DNA of 14,017 nucleotides from a bacterium (GCA_013203265.1 JABMQK010000198.1:1-14017), one strand, 5' to 3'. Counted from the first letter of the stretch, positions 1 to 7,658 are shown. Numbers and translations are program-made. The notes: generated by a model from the sequence alone, not told the origin.

Positions 1-1166
1 AAAATATTTCTTATCGCATCTTGCGTATGAGCATAATCAACATAGATGCTGATTTTATTTCTGCATCTTACTCTCTCTAACCTTCCAGGAACATAAATCT
101 CCCTTAAACCTTTTATAATATATTCTTTTGGTATATTCAAGACTAAACATGTGGCAATGCTAGCCAACGCATTATAAATATTAAATCTACCTAAAAGATT
201 TGTTTCTAATTTAAACTTGCGCTTTAACCCAGTTACTGTAAAACAACAACCATTACGCTTGACTGAAATTCTATCTGCACATACATCAGCCTTTTTATTT
301 ATACCATATGTTAAAACCCTAAACTTTTTATTTTTCTTAATCATCTCTAAGAGCTTACATCCATCAGTATCATCAATATTTACAATCGCAGTTCCCTCTT
401 CTTTTAAATAATCAGTGAATAACTTCGTTTTAGCTTTAAAATAATTTTCTTTTGTCCTATGATAATCAAAGTGATCTTGACCTAAATTAGTAAATACCGC
501 TTGGTCAAATTTTATGCCCTCGATTCGCCTCTGAGCCAAGGCATGGCTTGACACCTCTATTAATAAATATTTAATTTTGTCCTTAAGCATTTGATCTATT
601 AAAGAATATGTGGTTAAAATATCTGGTGTTGTATTTTGTGCGCTTAATACTTTTTTAGAAAATCGATAATTAATTGTACCTATTAAACCTACCTGTTTTC
701 TGTAAGCTTTTAAAATATTTTCTATTATAAATGTCGTGGTAGTCTTACCATTTGTCCCTGTTATAGCCGTCATATTAAGTTTAGCAGAAGAATGGTCGTA
801 GAATCTACCTGCTATGGAACCCAGACATTTAATAATATCTTTAACTCTGATAACTATTAAATCTTTAGGTATCCTAGCCTTTATTATTTCTTCTACCACT
901 ACTGCCCTAGCGCCATTTGAATATGCTTCATTTATAAAATCGCAACCTCTACAACGACTGCCTGACAGACAAAAAAACAAATGCCCCTTTTTTGTAAGTT
1001 TGGAATTGAGCGAAAGACCTCTAACATCAATGTCCAAAAATTTATTACCAAAAACAACTGCTGATATTTTTGACTTTAATCGTCCTGAACCTGCTCGAAA
1101 AGCATTAGAAATGCTTATGGATAAAAGTTGGCTTTCAATACTGCTAAGTAAGTAATTTAATTTCAT
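1..1166 (-). CDS. murE: UDP-N-acetylmuramyl-tripeptide synthetase MurE, partial (C-terminus beyond window)
   Basis: Cytoplasmic ATP-dependent Mur ligase that adds the third amino acid (usually diaminopimelate or lysine) to UDP-MurNAc-L-Ala-D-Glu. I translated the minus strand from the ATG at 1166; the frame stays open for 388 codons to the window edge. Visible: an N-terminal UDP-substrate domain (about residues 35-125), the ATP-binding loop GTNGKTTT (137-144), TTPD (179-182), EVSSHAL (204-210), and FTNLGQDHFDYH followed by YFKAK, whose lysine 246 matches the carbamylated lysine of the family. FNIYNALAS and VDYAHTQDA come near the edge. The usual N-terminal DSR motif reads NSK here. The motif that selects DAP or lysine lies outside the window, so the substrate cannot be told. 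The ATG overlaps the ftsI stop as ATGA, implying translational coupling. MurE is preferred to MurF because of the SSH and HLDYH-type motifs. Confidence 0.96.
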   Translation of the reverse strand, partial: MKLNYLLSSIESQLLSISISNAFRAGSGRLKSKISAVVFGNKFLDIDVRGLSLNSKLTKKGHLFFCLSGSRCRGCDFINEAYSNGARAVVVEEIIKARIPKDLIVIRVKDIIKCLGSIAGRFYDHSSAKLNMTAITGTNGKTTTTFIIENILKAYRKQVGLIGTINYRFSKKVLSAQNTTPDILTTYSLIDQMLKDKIKYLLIEVSSHALAQRRIEGIKFDQAVFTNLGQDHFDYHRTKENYFKAKTKLFTDYLKEEGTAIVNIDDTDGCKLLEMIKKNKKFRVLTYGINKKADVCADRISVKRNGCCFTVTGLKRKFKLETNLLGRFNIYNALASIATCLVLNIPKEYIIKGLREIYVPGRLERVRCRNKISIYVDYAHTQDAIRNI

Positions 1167-2872
1167 CTAATTTTGGTCAATTTGGTTAAATTATTTACCC
1201 TCTCCCCTGCTTCAATATATTTTAGACTCTCTTCCGCTATCTCTTTAAATACAGGAGCAGAAACAACACCACCATAGTAAGAAGGATATGGCTCATCGAC
1301 AACTACCACTATCACTAATCTTGGATTTTCTTCAGGGGCAAAACCAATAAAAGTTGCAAAAAATTTGGAATGTGAATATCCACCTTTGGGATCTACTTTC
1401 TGAGCTGTGCCAGTTTTACCTGCAAATTTATACTCTTTGCTCTGTGCCAACTTACCAGTCCCATTCTCCACTACTCCTAACAAGATTTTCTTAATTCTCT
1501 GACTAGTTTCAAAAGAAACAACTCTTCTTATACACCTAGGCCTAAATTCTTTTATCGTCTCATTATGTTTATCTTTAATCCTCCTTATTATATAAGGGCT
1601 AAAATATAAACCGCCGTTAGCGATAACTGAAGTAGCACTAGCAAGCTGTAATGCACTAACTCCAACTTCCTGTCCAATAGGCACAGCGCCTATTGAGGTC
1701 TTAGAATAAGAATTCAAAGGCTTAAGAAGGCCTCTTGTTTCTCCGGGGAGCTCTATGCCGCTCAATGAACCAAACCCGAATAACTTAGCATATTTTTGTA
1801 TTCTCTCAAGGCCTAATTTCTGGGCTATCTTTGTCACACCTATATTGCTCGATTTCTGCACGACTTCCGAAAATGTTAACCATCCATGCGGTCGATGGTC
1901 ATGTAGTATATGATTAGCTATTTTATAAGCACCCTCCTCACAAAAAATCTTATCGTCTTCTTTAAATATCTTTTCTTCTAACGCAGCTGAGGCAGTGATA
2001 ACCTTAAATACGGATCCTGGTTCAAAGAAATCACAAACTGTACGGTTTCTTCTTGCCTTGAAAGAAAAATTCTGAGGATTATTTGGATCAAACGTTGGAC
2101 GATTTACCAAGGCTAAAACCTCTCCAGACCAAGGATCCATAACTACAACACAGGCACTTTTAGCATTATATTTTCTAAAAGCCTTATCTAAAGCATTCTC
2201 TGTGATATATTGAATTGCCTGGTCTATGGTTAAAATAATATCATAGCCATCTAAAGGAAGTTTATCTGAATTTTCTAACTTAAGGCTACTCTGATGTGCA
2301 TCACGTACAAAAAAAGCATATCCAGGTTTACCCTGTAAATATTTATTACAGGAAAACTCTATGCCTTCCAAACCAATATTATCTATATCTGCAAAACCCA
2401 AAACATGAGAAGCTAAAGTTCCATTAGGATAAGAACGCCTGTTCTCTTTCATAAAAAATAAGCCTTCTATTTTTAATTCTCTTATTTCTTTAGCGAGCCT
2501 GTCGGAAAGTTTTCTTTTAAGCCAGGCAAATTGCTTCTTTGAAGAAATACGTTTTAAAATAAATTCTTTGTCTAACTCTAAAAGATTAGAGAGAATATCA
2601 GCAACCTTATTCTTATCTTCTATCTCTATAGGGACAGCAAATAACGAATAGGAACGTATATTTACTACTAGCGGTTTAAGCTTACGATCGTATACGATAC
2701 CTCTTTGGGCAGGCAGCTCAAAATAAATATTATGCTGCTTTAAGGCTAGTTTTGTTAAATACTGCGAGTGGAATACATGGATAAAGGTGAGTCTTATGAT
2801 AAAAACAAATAACAACGTAATGAATAAGAAACATATAATATAAAATCGTGATAGGGATTTTTTAAGAGGCAC
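1163..2872 (-). CDS. ftsI: Peptidoglycan transpeptidase FtsI / penicillin-binding protein 2-3 class
   Basis: Class B penicillin-binding protein: a periplasmic transpeptidase, anchored by one N-terminal membrane helix, that crosslinks septal peptidoglycan. The 569 residues show a hydrophobic segment (about 10-30), a dimerisation/pedestal domain with the RGIVYDR motif (57-63), and the three active-site motifs of the penicilloyl-serine transferase fold: SVFK (287-290, nucleophile Ser287), SSN (341-343) and KTGT (486-489). There is no room for C-terminal PASTA domains, unlike Firmicute PBP2x and SpoVD. The start is a GTG; no other Met occurs before residue 141, and without the start region the membrane anchor would be lost. 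No good Shine-Dalgarno sequence is visible. It starts 18 nt after the ftsL-like stop, in the same reading frame, and ends in an ATGA overlap with murE. Position in the dcw cluster favours the division enzyme FtsI over the elongation enzyme MrdA. Confidence 0.95.
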   Translation of the reverse strand: MPLKKSLSRFYIICFLFITLLFVFIIRLTFIHVFHSQYLTKLALKQHNIYFELPAQRGIVYDRKLKPLVVNIRSYSLFAVPIEIEDKNKVADILSNLLELDKEFILKRISSKKQFAWLKRKLSDRLAKEIRELKIEGLFFMKENRRSYPNGTLASHVLGFADIDNIGLEGIEFSCNKYLQGKPGYAFFVRDAHQSSLKLENSDKLPLDGYDIILTIDQAIQYITENALDKAFRKYNAKSACVVVMDPWSGEVLALVNRPTFDPNNPQNFSFKARRNRTVCDFFEPGSVFKVITASAALEEKIFKEDDKIFCEEGAYKIANHILHDHRPHGWLTFSEVVQKSSNIGVTKIAQKLGLERIQKYAKLFGFGSLSGIELPGETRGLLKPLNSYSKTSIGAVPIGQEVGVSALQLASATSVIANGGLYFSPYIIRRIKDKHNETIKEFRPRCIRRVVSFETSQRIKKILLGVVENGTGKLAQSKEYKFAGKTGTAQKVDPKGGYSHSKFFATFIGFAPEENPRLVIVVVVDEPYPSYYGGVVSAPVFKEIAEESLKYIEAGERVNNLTKLTKIR

Positions 2873-2890
2873 TTCAAAAAATATGCTAAT

Positions 2891-3277
2891 TTATTTTATT
2901 GTCTTTGCTTCTGCTTGTTTTCCAGTAAAGAATCTTCTCAACGCAATAAAGACAGGATTTTTCGACAAGAAATTCTTATTCTTATCTTCTTTCAATAAAT
3001 TTGGTTTGAATTCAGGATACAAACCAAATACCTGAGCAGGCCTCAATATTCTCAAATTAGAATTATCTAGCAATGCATATTTATTCAAACTATAAGGAGA
3101 TTCCAAAGTATAAACATTGTATTTTAAAATATGGTTGTCTTCAATAAGTTCTTGAAACCTATCCTCATTTTTCTTTATCTGATAGCCCAATTTTGTGATT
3201 TCGGTCTGCAAAAATACATGGAAAAGCGCAAACACAACACAAATCAGATTAATTATGATTATTTTAGGTGTTTTCAT
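2891..3277 (-). CDS. ftsL: FtsL-like septum protein
   Basis: Probable FtsL/DivIC-type bitopic division protein, which in known systems forms a complex with FtsB and FtsQ and activates FtsWI. The 128 residues show a short basic cytoplasmic end, one membrane helix (about 5-23), then a polar helical stretch with heptad-like spacing (about 27-60) and the short segment ending in NLRILRPAQV, resembling the end of the FtsL periplasmic domain. The remaining 45 residues are basic and lysine-rich and look unstructured. FtsL sequences are poorly conserved, so the call rests on size, topology and position between rsmH and ftsI, where ftsL always sits in dcw clusters. The start is an ATG one base after the rsmH TAA, with GAGAAGG seven bases upstream. 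It is somewhat longer than typical FtsL of about 90-120 residues. Confidence 0.8.
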   Translation of the reverse strand: MKTPKIIIINLICVVFALFHVFLQTEITKLGYQIKKNEDRFQELIEDNHILKYNVYTLESPYSLNKYALLDNSNLRILRPAQVFGLYPEFKPNLLKEDKNKNFLSKNPVFIALRRFFTGKQAEAKTIK

Positions 3278-3278
3278 A

Positions 3279-4175
3279 TTAAACCTTCTCTAAGATTCTT
3301 AGTCTTGCGCTTCTTGAACGGGGATTATTTTCTATCTCTTCATCAGTAGGCCTGATTGGTTTTTTTACAATAAGTTTAAACTCATTAGTCTTTGATAGGT
3401 TGCGAAAATTATTCTTAGCAATTTTGTCTTCCAGTGAATGAAAAGAAATAACACATATTCTGCCATTTTTACTCATAAAATTACTGATTTTTCCCAAAAA
3501 TATTTCTAAAGATTCTAATTCTTGATTAACGGCTATCCGCAATGCTTGAAATGTACGTGTCGCTGGATGAATACGATGATATCTCCTCGAATAAGGCATT
3601 GCCTTTAAAACTAATCCAGCAAGATCAACAGTTGTATTAATGGGTGATTTGACTCTATTATTTATTATCATCCTAGCTATTCGGTTTGAAAATCTCTCTT
3701 GTCCAAATTGCCAAAGAATTGAAGCAATCTCTTTCTGTGTCAGATTATTTACCAAATCAAAAGCAGATAATGAAATTGTCCTATCCATACGCATATCAAG
3801 AGGCCCTTCGTTCGTAAAGCTAAACCCCCTAACAGAATTATCCAGCTGAAAAGATGATATCCCTAAATCTAAAATAACTCCATCAACATATTTAATCCCT
3901 GAAGAGGACAGGACTTTATCGATATTACAAAAATTATCATGTATAAAGGTACATTGAGAACTATATTGCGTTAATTTTTTCCTGGCTACCTCTAGAGAAT
4001 CCTCATCTCGGTCGATTCCTATCAACTTTCCTTCTGGAGAAATTCTTTTAATTATTTCAATCGCATGACCACCCAATCCAACTGTAGCATCAACAACTAC
4101 CATTCCGTTCTTTAATTGTAAAAAGGATAATATCTCTTCCATCATGACAGGTTTATGTATAAATTTATCTGACAT
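3279..4175 (-). CDS. rsmH: 16S rRNA (cytosine(1402)-N4)-methyltransferase RsmH (MraW)
   Basis: S-adenosylmethionine-dependent methyltransferase acting on the N4 of C1402 in the decoding centre of 16S rRNA. The 298-residue length is close to the family norm of about 310. Seen in order: HKPVMMEE near the N-terminus (7-14), the SAM-binding loop DATVGLGGHA (29-38), the acidic ribose contact in GIDRDEDS (53-60), GVILDLGISSFQLD (99-112), RGFSF and GPLDMRMD (116-131), TRTFQALRIAVNQEL (206-220) and ISFHSLED (243-250). This set is diagnostic of RsmH. The ATG lies 13 nt after the mraZ stop; the following ftsL-like gene begins one nucleotide after its TAA. It is the second gene of the dcw cluster, presumably cotranscribed from the promoter in front of mraZ. 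Confidence 0.98.
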   Translation of the reverse strand: MSDKFIHKPVMMEEILSFLQLKNGMVVVDATVGLGGHAIEIIKRISPEGKLIGIDRDEDSLEVARKKLTQYSSQCTFIHDNFCNIDKVLSSSGIKYVDGVILDLGISSFQLDNSVRGFSFTNEGPLDMRMDRTISLSAFDLVNNLTQKEIASILWQFGQERFSNRIARMIINNRVKSPINTTVDLAGLVLKAMPYSRRYHRIHPATRTFQALRIAVNQELESLEIFLGKISNFMSKNGRICVISFHSLEDKIAKNNFRNLSKTNEFKLIVKKPIRPTDEEIENNPRSRSARLRILEKV

Positions 4176-4188
4176 ATAGGTCTACACA

Positions 4189-4629
4189 TTAAAGATTGTC
4201 AATTAACCTTTCAGAGATCTCCTCAAATGCATCACATGACGTATTATAAAATTCCAGCCAAATATCTTTTGACCAGATTTCGATTCTATTGGAAACCCCT
4301 ATAACTACTATATCTCTTTTTATTCCCGCAAACTGCTTAAGATATTGCGGAATAATAATCCTTCCTTGTTTATCATAAGTAATCTCTGCTGCTCCAGAAA
4401 AATAGAGTCTATTAAACTTTCTAGCTTCTGATTTTACAAAAGGCATCGACTTAAACTTCTGTTCCTGATTTCTCCATTCATCTTCACTGAACATAAACAG
4501 ACACTTATCTAAGCCGCGAGTAATAAAAAACTTATCAACAAAATTGTTCTTTGCTGCCTCGCGAATTTTAGCTGGTAAAACCAGGCGTCCTTTTCTATCT
4601 AATTGATGGTAAAACTCTCCGTAAAACAT
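4189..4629 (-). CDS. mraZ: Transcriptional regulator MraZ
   Basis: DNA-binding protein of the SpoVT/AbrB fold that forms ring oligomers and, in the bacteria studied, represses the dcw operon it heads. The 146 residues contain two tandem MraZ repeats: the first has DRKGRLVLPAKIRE (11-24) and the second DKQGRIIIPQYLK (86-98). The N-terminal MFYGEF is the usual MraZ beginning. The ATG at 4629 is preceded by GGAGG, though with a rather long spacing of 12 nt. Three phased repeats in the leader match the sites known for this family, so autoregulation is a strong inference. It is the first gene after a 157-bp intergenic region and leads rsmH, ftsL, ftsI and murE. Confidence 0.97.
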   Translation of the reverse strand: MFYGEFYHQLDRKGRLVLPAKIREAAKNNFVDKFFITRGLDKCLFMFSEDEWRNQEQKFKSMPFVKSEARKFNRLYFSGAAEITYDKQGRIIIPQYLKQFAGIKRDIVVIGVSNRIEIWSKDIWLEFYNTSCDAFEEISERLIDNL

Positions 4630-4634
4630 TTAAA

Positions 4635-4661
4635 CCACTATCCTCCACTTTATTCCACTTT
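4635..4661 (-). promoter_or_regulatory. mraZ operator: Three tandem MraZ-binding repeats (operator)
   Basis: On the minus strand three copies of A(A/T)AGTGG follow each other with exactly 10-bp periodicity: AAAGTGG at 4661-4655, AAAGTGG at 4651-4645 and ATAGTGG at 4641-4635. Known MraZ sites are tandem GTGG or TGGG repeats with the same helical spacing, and the AAAGTGG form resembles those described in Mollicutes. They lie just downstream of the -10 box, around the expected start of transcription, and the middle copy overlaps the GGAGG Shine-Dalgarno sequence of mraZ. Bound MraZ would therefore block polymerase. The repeats are seen directly; binding is inferred from the family. Confidence 0.85.
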
Positions 4662-4669
4662 ATAGTTAG

Positions 4670-4698
4670 AGTATAGGTATTTTTTATATTTTTGTCAA
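4670..4698 (-). promoter_or_regulatory. Sigma-70-type promoter of the mraZ/dcw operon
   Basis: Minus-strand -35 box TTGACA (4698-4693, perfect consensus), a 17-nt spacer that is very A+T rich, and -10 box TATACT (4675-4670, five of six consensus bases). The expected transcription start is near 4663, giving a leader of about 34 nt that carries the MraZ repeats. It is the clearest promoter in the window, in the only intergenic region longer than 100 bp. Confidence 0.85.
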
Positions 4699-4723
4699 GG
4701 CAAAATTTCTATTAAATTCAACA

Positions 4724-4741
4724 AACACAATAGGTTGTGTT
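4724..4741 (-). terminator. Hairpin after ribF, possible weak terminator
   Basis: A perfect 7-bp inverted repeat, AACACAA-loop of 4-TTGTGTT, lies 45 nt after the ribF stop. On the minus strand it is followed by TTTGTTGAATTT, so the 3' side is U-rich but interrupted, and the stem has only two G-C pairs. It could be a weak intrinsic terminator separating the rbfA-truB-ribF block from the dcw operon, or a protein-binding palindrome. Terminator function is an inference with low certainty. Confidence 0.35.
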
Positions 4742-4786
4742 AAAAAATTGATTGATACAGATATATTGTGGTGGTTTTAGGTGGGT

Positions 4787-5710
4787 TTAAATAGAAAAGA
4801 ATGCTTTGGCTTGCTTAATATCTCTATTTATCTGTTCTATAAGATATAACTTCTGCTTGAACTTTTTCTCACAACGTAGTTTCTTTATAAAAACTATCCT
4901 TAAATTTCTTCCATAGATATTTCTTTTAAAATTCAAAAGATGAATTTCTAAAGTCTCTCTCTCGTCCTTTTTAAAAGTAGGACAAAATCCAATATTGGCT
5001 AAACCAAATAACCGCCTCTTATCTAACCATGCCTCAATAAGATATACACCTTTTGGTGGAATTACTTCATGATGGGGATCAATATTTGCAGTAGGAAATC
5101 CCAATCTCCTCCCACGACTATCACCTCCTACAACTGTCCCGACAACCTCTACTCGCCTGCCTAACATCTTAGAAGCTTTTTTTAAATCATCGCGTCTTAT
5201 TAAATGACGTATTAACGTACTACTTACCATACAGTTATTAATTTTTATATCTCTTTGAAAGTGTATTTTAAAATTAAATTCTTTTGCCAATTTTTTAATT
5301 AACGTCGCATTACCAACTTTATCTCTTCCAAAAATAAAATTTTTTGTTATAACTAAATCTTTCGCTTGGCACTTTTTGACTAGAATGTCGAATGCAAAAT
5401 CTCTAGCATTGATTTTTCTAAAATAAGAATTAAATTTTACAACAACACATACATCTACTCCAAAAGAACGAATTAGATTAAGACGATGTTTTAATGATAT
5501 GAGTAGTGGGGATTTTTTTCTTGATTTAATTATTGAATCCGGATGGGGAAAGAATGTCAAAATTACACTTAGATGTTTTTTCCTTCTAGCTACAGAGACA
5601 ACCTTTTTTATGATAGATTGATGGCCACGATGCAAACCATCAAAAACTCCCACAGCAACACAGCTTGACTTATCTAATTTAAGACGGCCAATGCCGTATA
5701 TGATTCTCAT
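4787..5710 (-). CDS. ribF: Bifunctional riboflavin kinase / FAD synthetase RibF
   Basis: Makes FMN from riboflavin (C-terminal flavokinase domain) and FAD from FMN (N-terminal nucleotidyltransferase domain) in the cytoplasm. The 307-residue length matches bacterial RibF. Seen: the adenylyltransferase signature FDGLHRGH (23-30), TFFPHP (52-57), FGRDKVGN (127-134) and VSSTLIR (162-168), then the kinase domain with GRRLGFPTANID (200-211), PPKGVY (218-223) and ETLEIHLLNF (252-261). The ATG at 5710 gives the standard family beginning, but means the gene overlaps the end of truB by 32 bp in another frame. It closes the rbfA-nrnA-truB-ribF run. No FMN riboswitch was seen upstream, as expected for an internal operon gene. 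Confidence 0.97.
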   Translation of the reverse strand: MRIIYGIGRLKLDKSSCVAVGVFDGLHRGHQSIIKKVVSVARRKKHLSVILTFFPHPDSIIKSRKKSPLLISLKHRLNLIRSFGVDVCVVVKFNSYFRKINARDFAFDILVKKCQAKDLVITKNFIFGRDKVGNATLIKKLAKEFNFKIHFQRDIKINNCMVSSTLIRHLIRRDDLKKASKMLGRRVEVVGTVVGGDSRGRRLGFPTANIDPHHEVIPPKGVYLIEAWLDKRRLFGLANIGFCPTFKKDERETLEIHLLNFKRNIYGRNLRIVFIKKLRCEKKFKQKLYLIEQINRDIKQAKAFFSI

Positions 5711-6341
5711 CTACTTTATCTATGGTTATTGCATCGTTGATACTAAAAGGACCTAAGAGAGTACGTCTAATCTTTGTGATGCATGCTCCGCAACCGAGCC
5801 GCTCTCCAATATCTTGAGCTAATGTTCGTACGTACGTCCCCTTGGAACAACGCACATAAAAATCTATACACGGCAAATTAAAACCTAAAATCTTTAAATC
5901 ATAAATCTTTACCAAACGTTTCTTGCGCGGGACATCTATCCCTAAGCGGGCAAACTCATAAAGTTTCTTGCCTTTATATTTCAATGCTGAAAACATAGGA
6001 GGCACTTGAATAATTTCACCAGCAAATTCCTTAAATACATTTTCTATCTGAGAAATAGAAATATTGTCAACATTACATCTACGCAGAATATCTCCGTTAC
6101 AATCTCCTGTAGTAGTAGACAATCCTAATTCCAATGTAGCCTTATACATTTTATCAAACGTCGAAAATTTAGAAAATAATTTCGTATCTTGGCCCAACAA
6201 AATTACCAATAAGCCTGTGGCTAAAGGATCCAAAGTTCCACAGTGTCCTACTTTTTTTATTTTAAATTTCCGGCGAATCTCTCGAACAACATCAAAAGAT
6301 GTAATACCAGACGGTTTATCGACAATAATAATTCCTCTCAT
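5679..6341 (-). CDS. truB: tRNA pseudouridine(55) synthase TruB
   Basis: Converts U55 of the tRNA T-loop to pseudouridine. Counting from the ATG at 6341 the protein has 220 residues and shows GIIIVDKPSGITSFDVV (3-19), GHCGTLDPLATG with the catalytic aspartate (Asp38), PPMFSALKYKGKKLYE and CSKGTYVRTLAQDIGERLG, the standard TruB series. It ends shortly after the catalytic domain, so the C-terminal PUA-like domain of E. coli TruB (314 residues) is missing; short forms are known in several phyla. A GTG at 6344 immediately before the ATG could also initiate and would overlap the nrnA stop as GTGA. I chose the ATG because family members begin with Met-x-Gly. No clear Shine-Dalgarno sequence is present, so coupling to nrnA translation is likely. 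Confidence 0.96.
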   Translation of the reverse strand: MRGIIIVDKPSGITSFDVVREIRRKFKIKKVGHCGTLDPLATGLLVILLGQDTKLFSKFSTFDKMYKATLELGLSTTTGDCNGDILRRCNVDNISISQIENVFKEFAGEIIQVPPMFSALKYKGKKLYEFARLGIDVPRKKRLVKIYDLKILGFNLPCIDFYVRCSKGTYVRTLAQDIGERLGCGACITKIRRTLLGPFSINDAITIDKVDENHIRHWPS

Positions 6342-7327
6342 CACTTTTTGTTCAGTCTATTTTGAATATATTTTACAACCTTAACCTGCGCTTTTTTAAG
6401 ACTGATATTCCTTAGGGTAGCACCACTAGCGGTTTTATGGCCACCCCCATCAAAATGCTGCGCAATTTTATTTACGTCTACTCTTCCTCTAGATCTAAAA
6501 TTAATACGAATATTTCTACTTTTCCCTCTCTTCTCTCTAAAAAGAACACACACCTCCACATCTTTAATAGAACGTATAAAACCCAAAATGCTGTCTGTTA
6601 AATCAATCTGGGGTTTATATTTTTTAAGCATATTTTTCGTAATATCAACCCAGGCTATTTTCCTAGTTGCATCCTTCTTCACATTCAACAATACCTTATT
6701 TATTAATTTTAAATCTGAAAAACCTAAATTTTGATATATATTTCTAAAGATTTCAGGAACGTCTATGCGCCACTTCAATATCTGAGAAACTGCTAAATGT
6801 GTACTGGCTTTTGTATTAGCATACTTAAATGATCCTGTATCTGTCATAATTCCCGTGTATAAACAAATCGCGATAGTTTTGTCAAACTTTATATTTAGCT
6901 TCTTAAATAAAAAGTATAATACTTCACAGACAGAAGACGTATCTGCATTAATTAAATTTATATCGCCAAAGTATGTATTGCTTATATGGTGATCGATATT
7001 TAAAATAGGTATTTTTTTATCTAAGTAATTAGCGACATTACCAATCCTTGAAATATCAGAACAATCTAATACTATCGCAGCATCATATCTTTCTATTTTT
7101 GGTCGGGTTCTTATACTATCAACTCCTGGCAAAAATATATATTCTCTTGAATAGCGATCGCTATTTACAATATCGCAGTTTTTACCCATGTTTTTTATTG
7201 CTCGGGCAAAAGCCAATTGAGAACCTAAAGAATCACCTTCTGGGCCTATATGTGCACAAATCAAAAAATTCCTGTGCTTCTTTAGAAAATCCTTTATTTT
7301 ATTCTTCTTTATTATGCTTATGTTCAT
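6341..7327 (-). CDS. nrnA: NrnA-like DHH/DHHA1 phosphoesterase (oligoribonuclease / pAp phosphatase)
   Basis: Member of the DHH family, whose NrnA branch degrades nano-RNA and dephosphorylates 3'-phosphoadenosine 5'-phosphate using manganese. The 328 residues show motif I HIGPEGD (26-32), motif II LDCSD (87-91), motif III DHH (112-114), MTDTGSF (161-167), and the DHHA1 substrate-binding motif GGGHKTASGA (294-303). Motif I has Glu where the usual form is N-P-D-G-D, a conservative change that should still bind metal. Its position between rbfA and truB is common in bacteria and supports the NrnA assignment over RecJ or GdpP, which carry extra domains absent here. The ATG at 7327 overlaps the 3' end of rbfA by 29 bp. 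The next in-frame Met is 156 residues further in, beyond motifs I to III, so this start is preferred. Confidence 0.9.
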   Translation of the reverse strand: MNISIIKKNKIKDFLKKHRNFLICAHIGPEGDSLGSQLAFARAIKNMGKNCDIVNSDRYSREYIFLPGVDSIRTRPKIERYDAAIVLDCSDISRIGNVANYLDKKIPILNIDHHISNTYFGDINLINADTSSVCEVLYFLFKKLNIKFDKTIAICLYTGIMTDTGSFKYANTKASTHLAVSQILKWRIDVPEIFRNIYQNLGFSDLKLINKVLLNVKKDATRKIAWVDITKNMLKKYKPQIDLTDSILGFIRSIKDVEVCVLFREKRGKSRNIRINFRSRGRVDVNKIAQHFDGGGHKTASGATLRNISLKKAQVKVVKYIQNRLNKK

Positions 7328-7658
7328 CCTTCAACTCATCAATCTTCTTTGAAATATAAATACTGTATTCAATAGATTTATCTTCTTTAAAAATTATGTC
7401 GGGAGTAAACCGCATCTTCAAACGCTGTGCTAACAATCTTCTTATATATCCTTTTGCTCTGCCTAAGGCCACAAAAGTAGAATTGTCAGACTTTTGCTTT
7501 CCTAATACGCTCACGTAGATTTTTGCATGTTTTAAATCTTGGCTTAACTCTACTCTAGTCACAGTAACAAATCCGATACAGGGATCTTTTAATTCTTCTT
7601 GGATAATCGAACTGATTTCCTGTTTAATAACCTTTTGAACTTTCTCTCTTCTAGCCAT
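7299..7658 (-). CDS. rbfA: 30S ribosome-binding factor RbfA
   Basis: Small KH-fold protein that binds the immature 30S subunit and assists 16S rRNA 5'-end maturation. The 119 residues begin with the typical RREKVQKVIKQEIS helix, then LKDPCIGFVTVTRVELSQDLKHAKIYVSVLG (about 24-54), the core of the family, and the RLKMRFTPDIIFKEDKSIEYS strand-helix near the C-terminus. The tail is charged. The ATG at 7658 has a strong Shine-Dalgarno sequence AAAAGGAG (7675-7668) nine bases upstream, located inside the end of the broken ylxP gene, so rbfA can be translated independently of it. rbfA next to ylxP and upstream of truB and ribF is a widely conserved order. Confidence 0.97.
   Translation of the reverse strand: MARREKVQKVIKQEISSIIQEELKDPCIGFVTVTRVELSQDLKHAKIYVSVLGKQKSDNSTFVALGRAKGYIRRLLAQRLKMRFTPDIIFKEDKSIEYSIYISKKIDELKDEHKHNKEE

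Noticed and set aside
814..1155. Plus-strand open frame of 113 codons and other long plus-strand frames, for example 9506-9880
   Set aside because: They lie wholly inside well-conserved minus-strand genes (murE, xer and others), have no family resemblance and no ribosome binding site; they are antisense shadows in AT-rich DNA.
2873..2890. FtsL-FtsI fusion broken by a stop codon, since the two lie in the same frame 18 nt apart
   Set aside because: Separate ftsL and ftsI genes are the rule, each has its own membrane anchor, and the FtsI N-terminus begins normally at the GTG.
4630..4786. Riboswitch or small RNA in the intergenic region
   Set aside because: The region is fully explained by the hairpin, promoter and MraZ repeats, and the leader is only about 34 nt long, too short for a known riboswitch.
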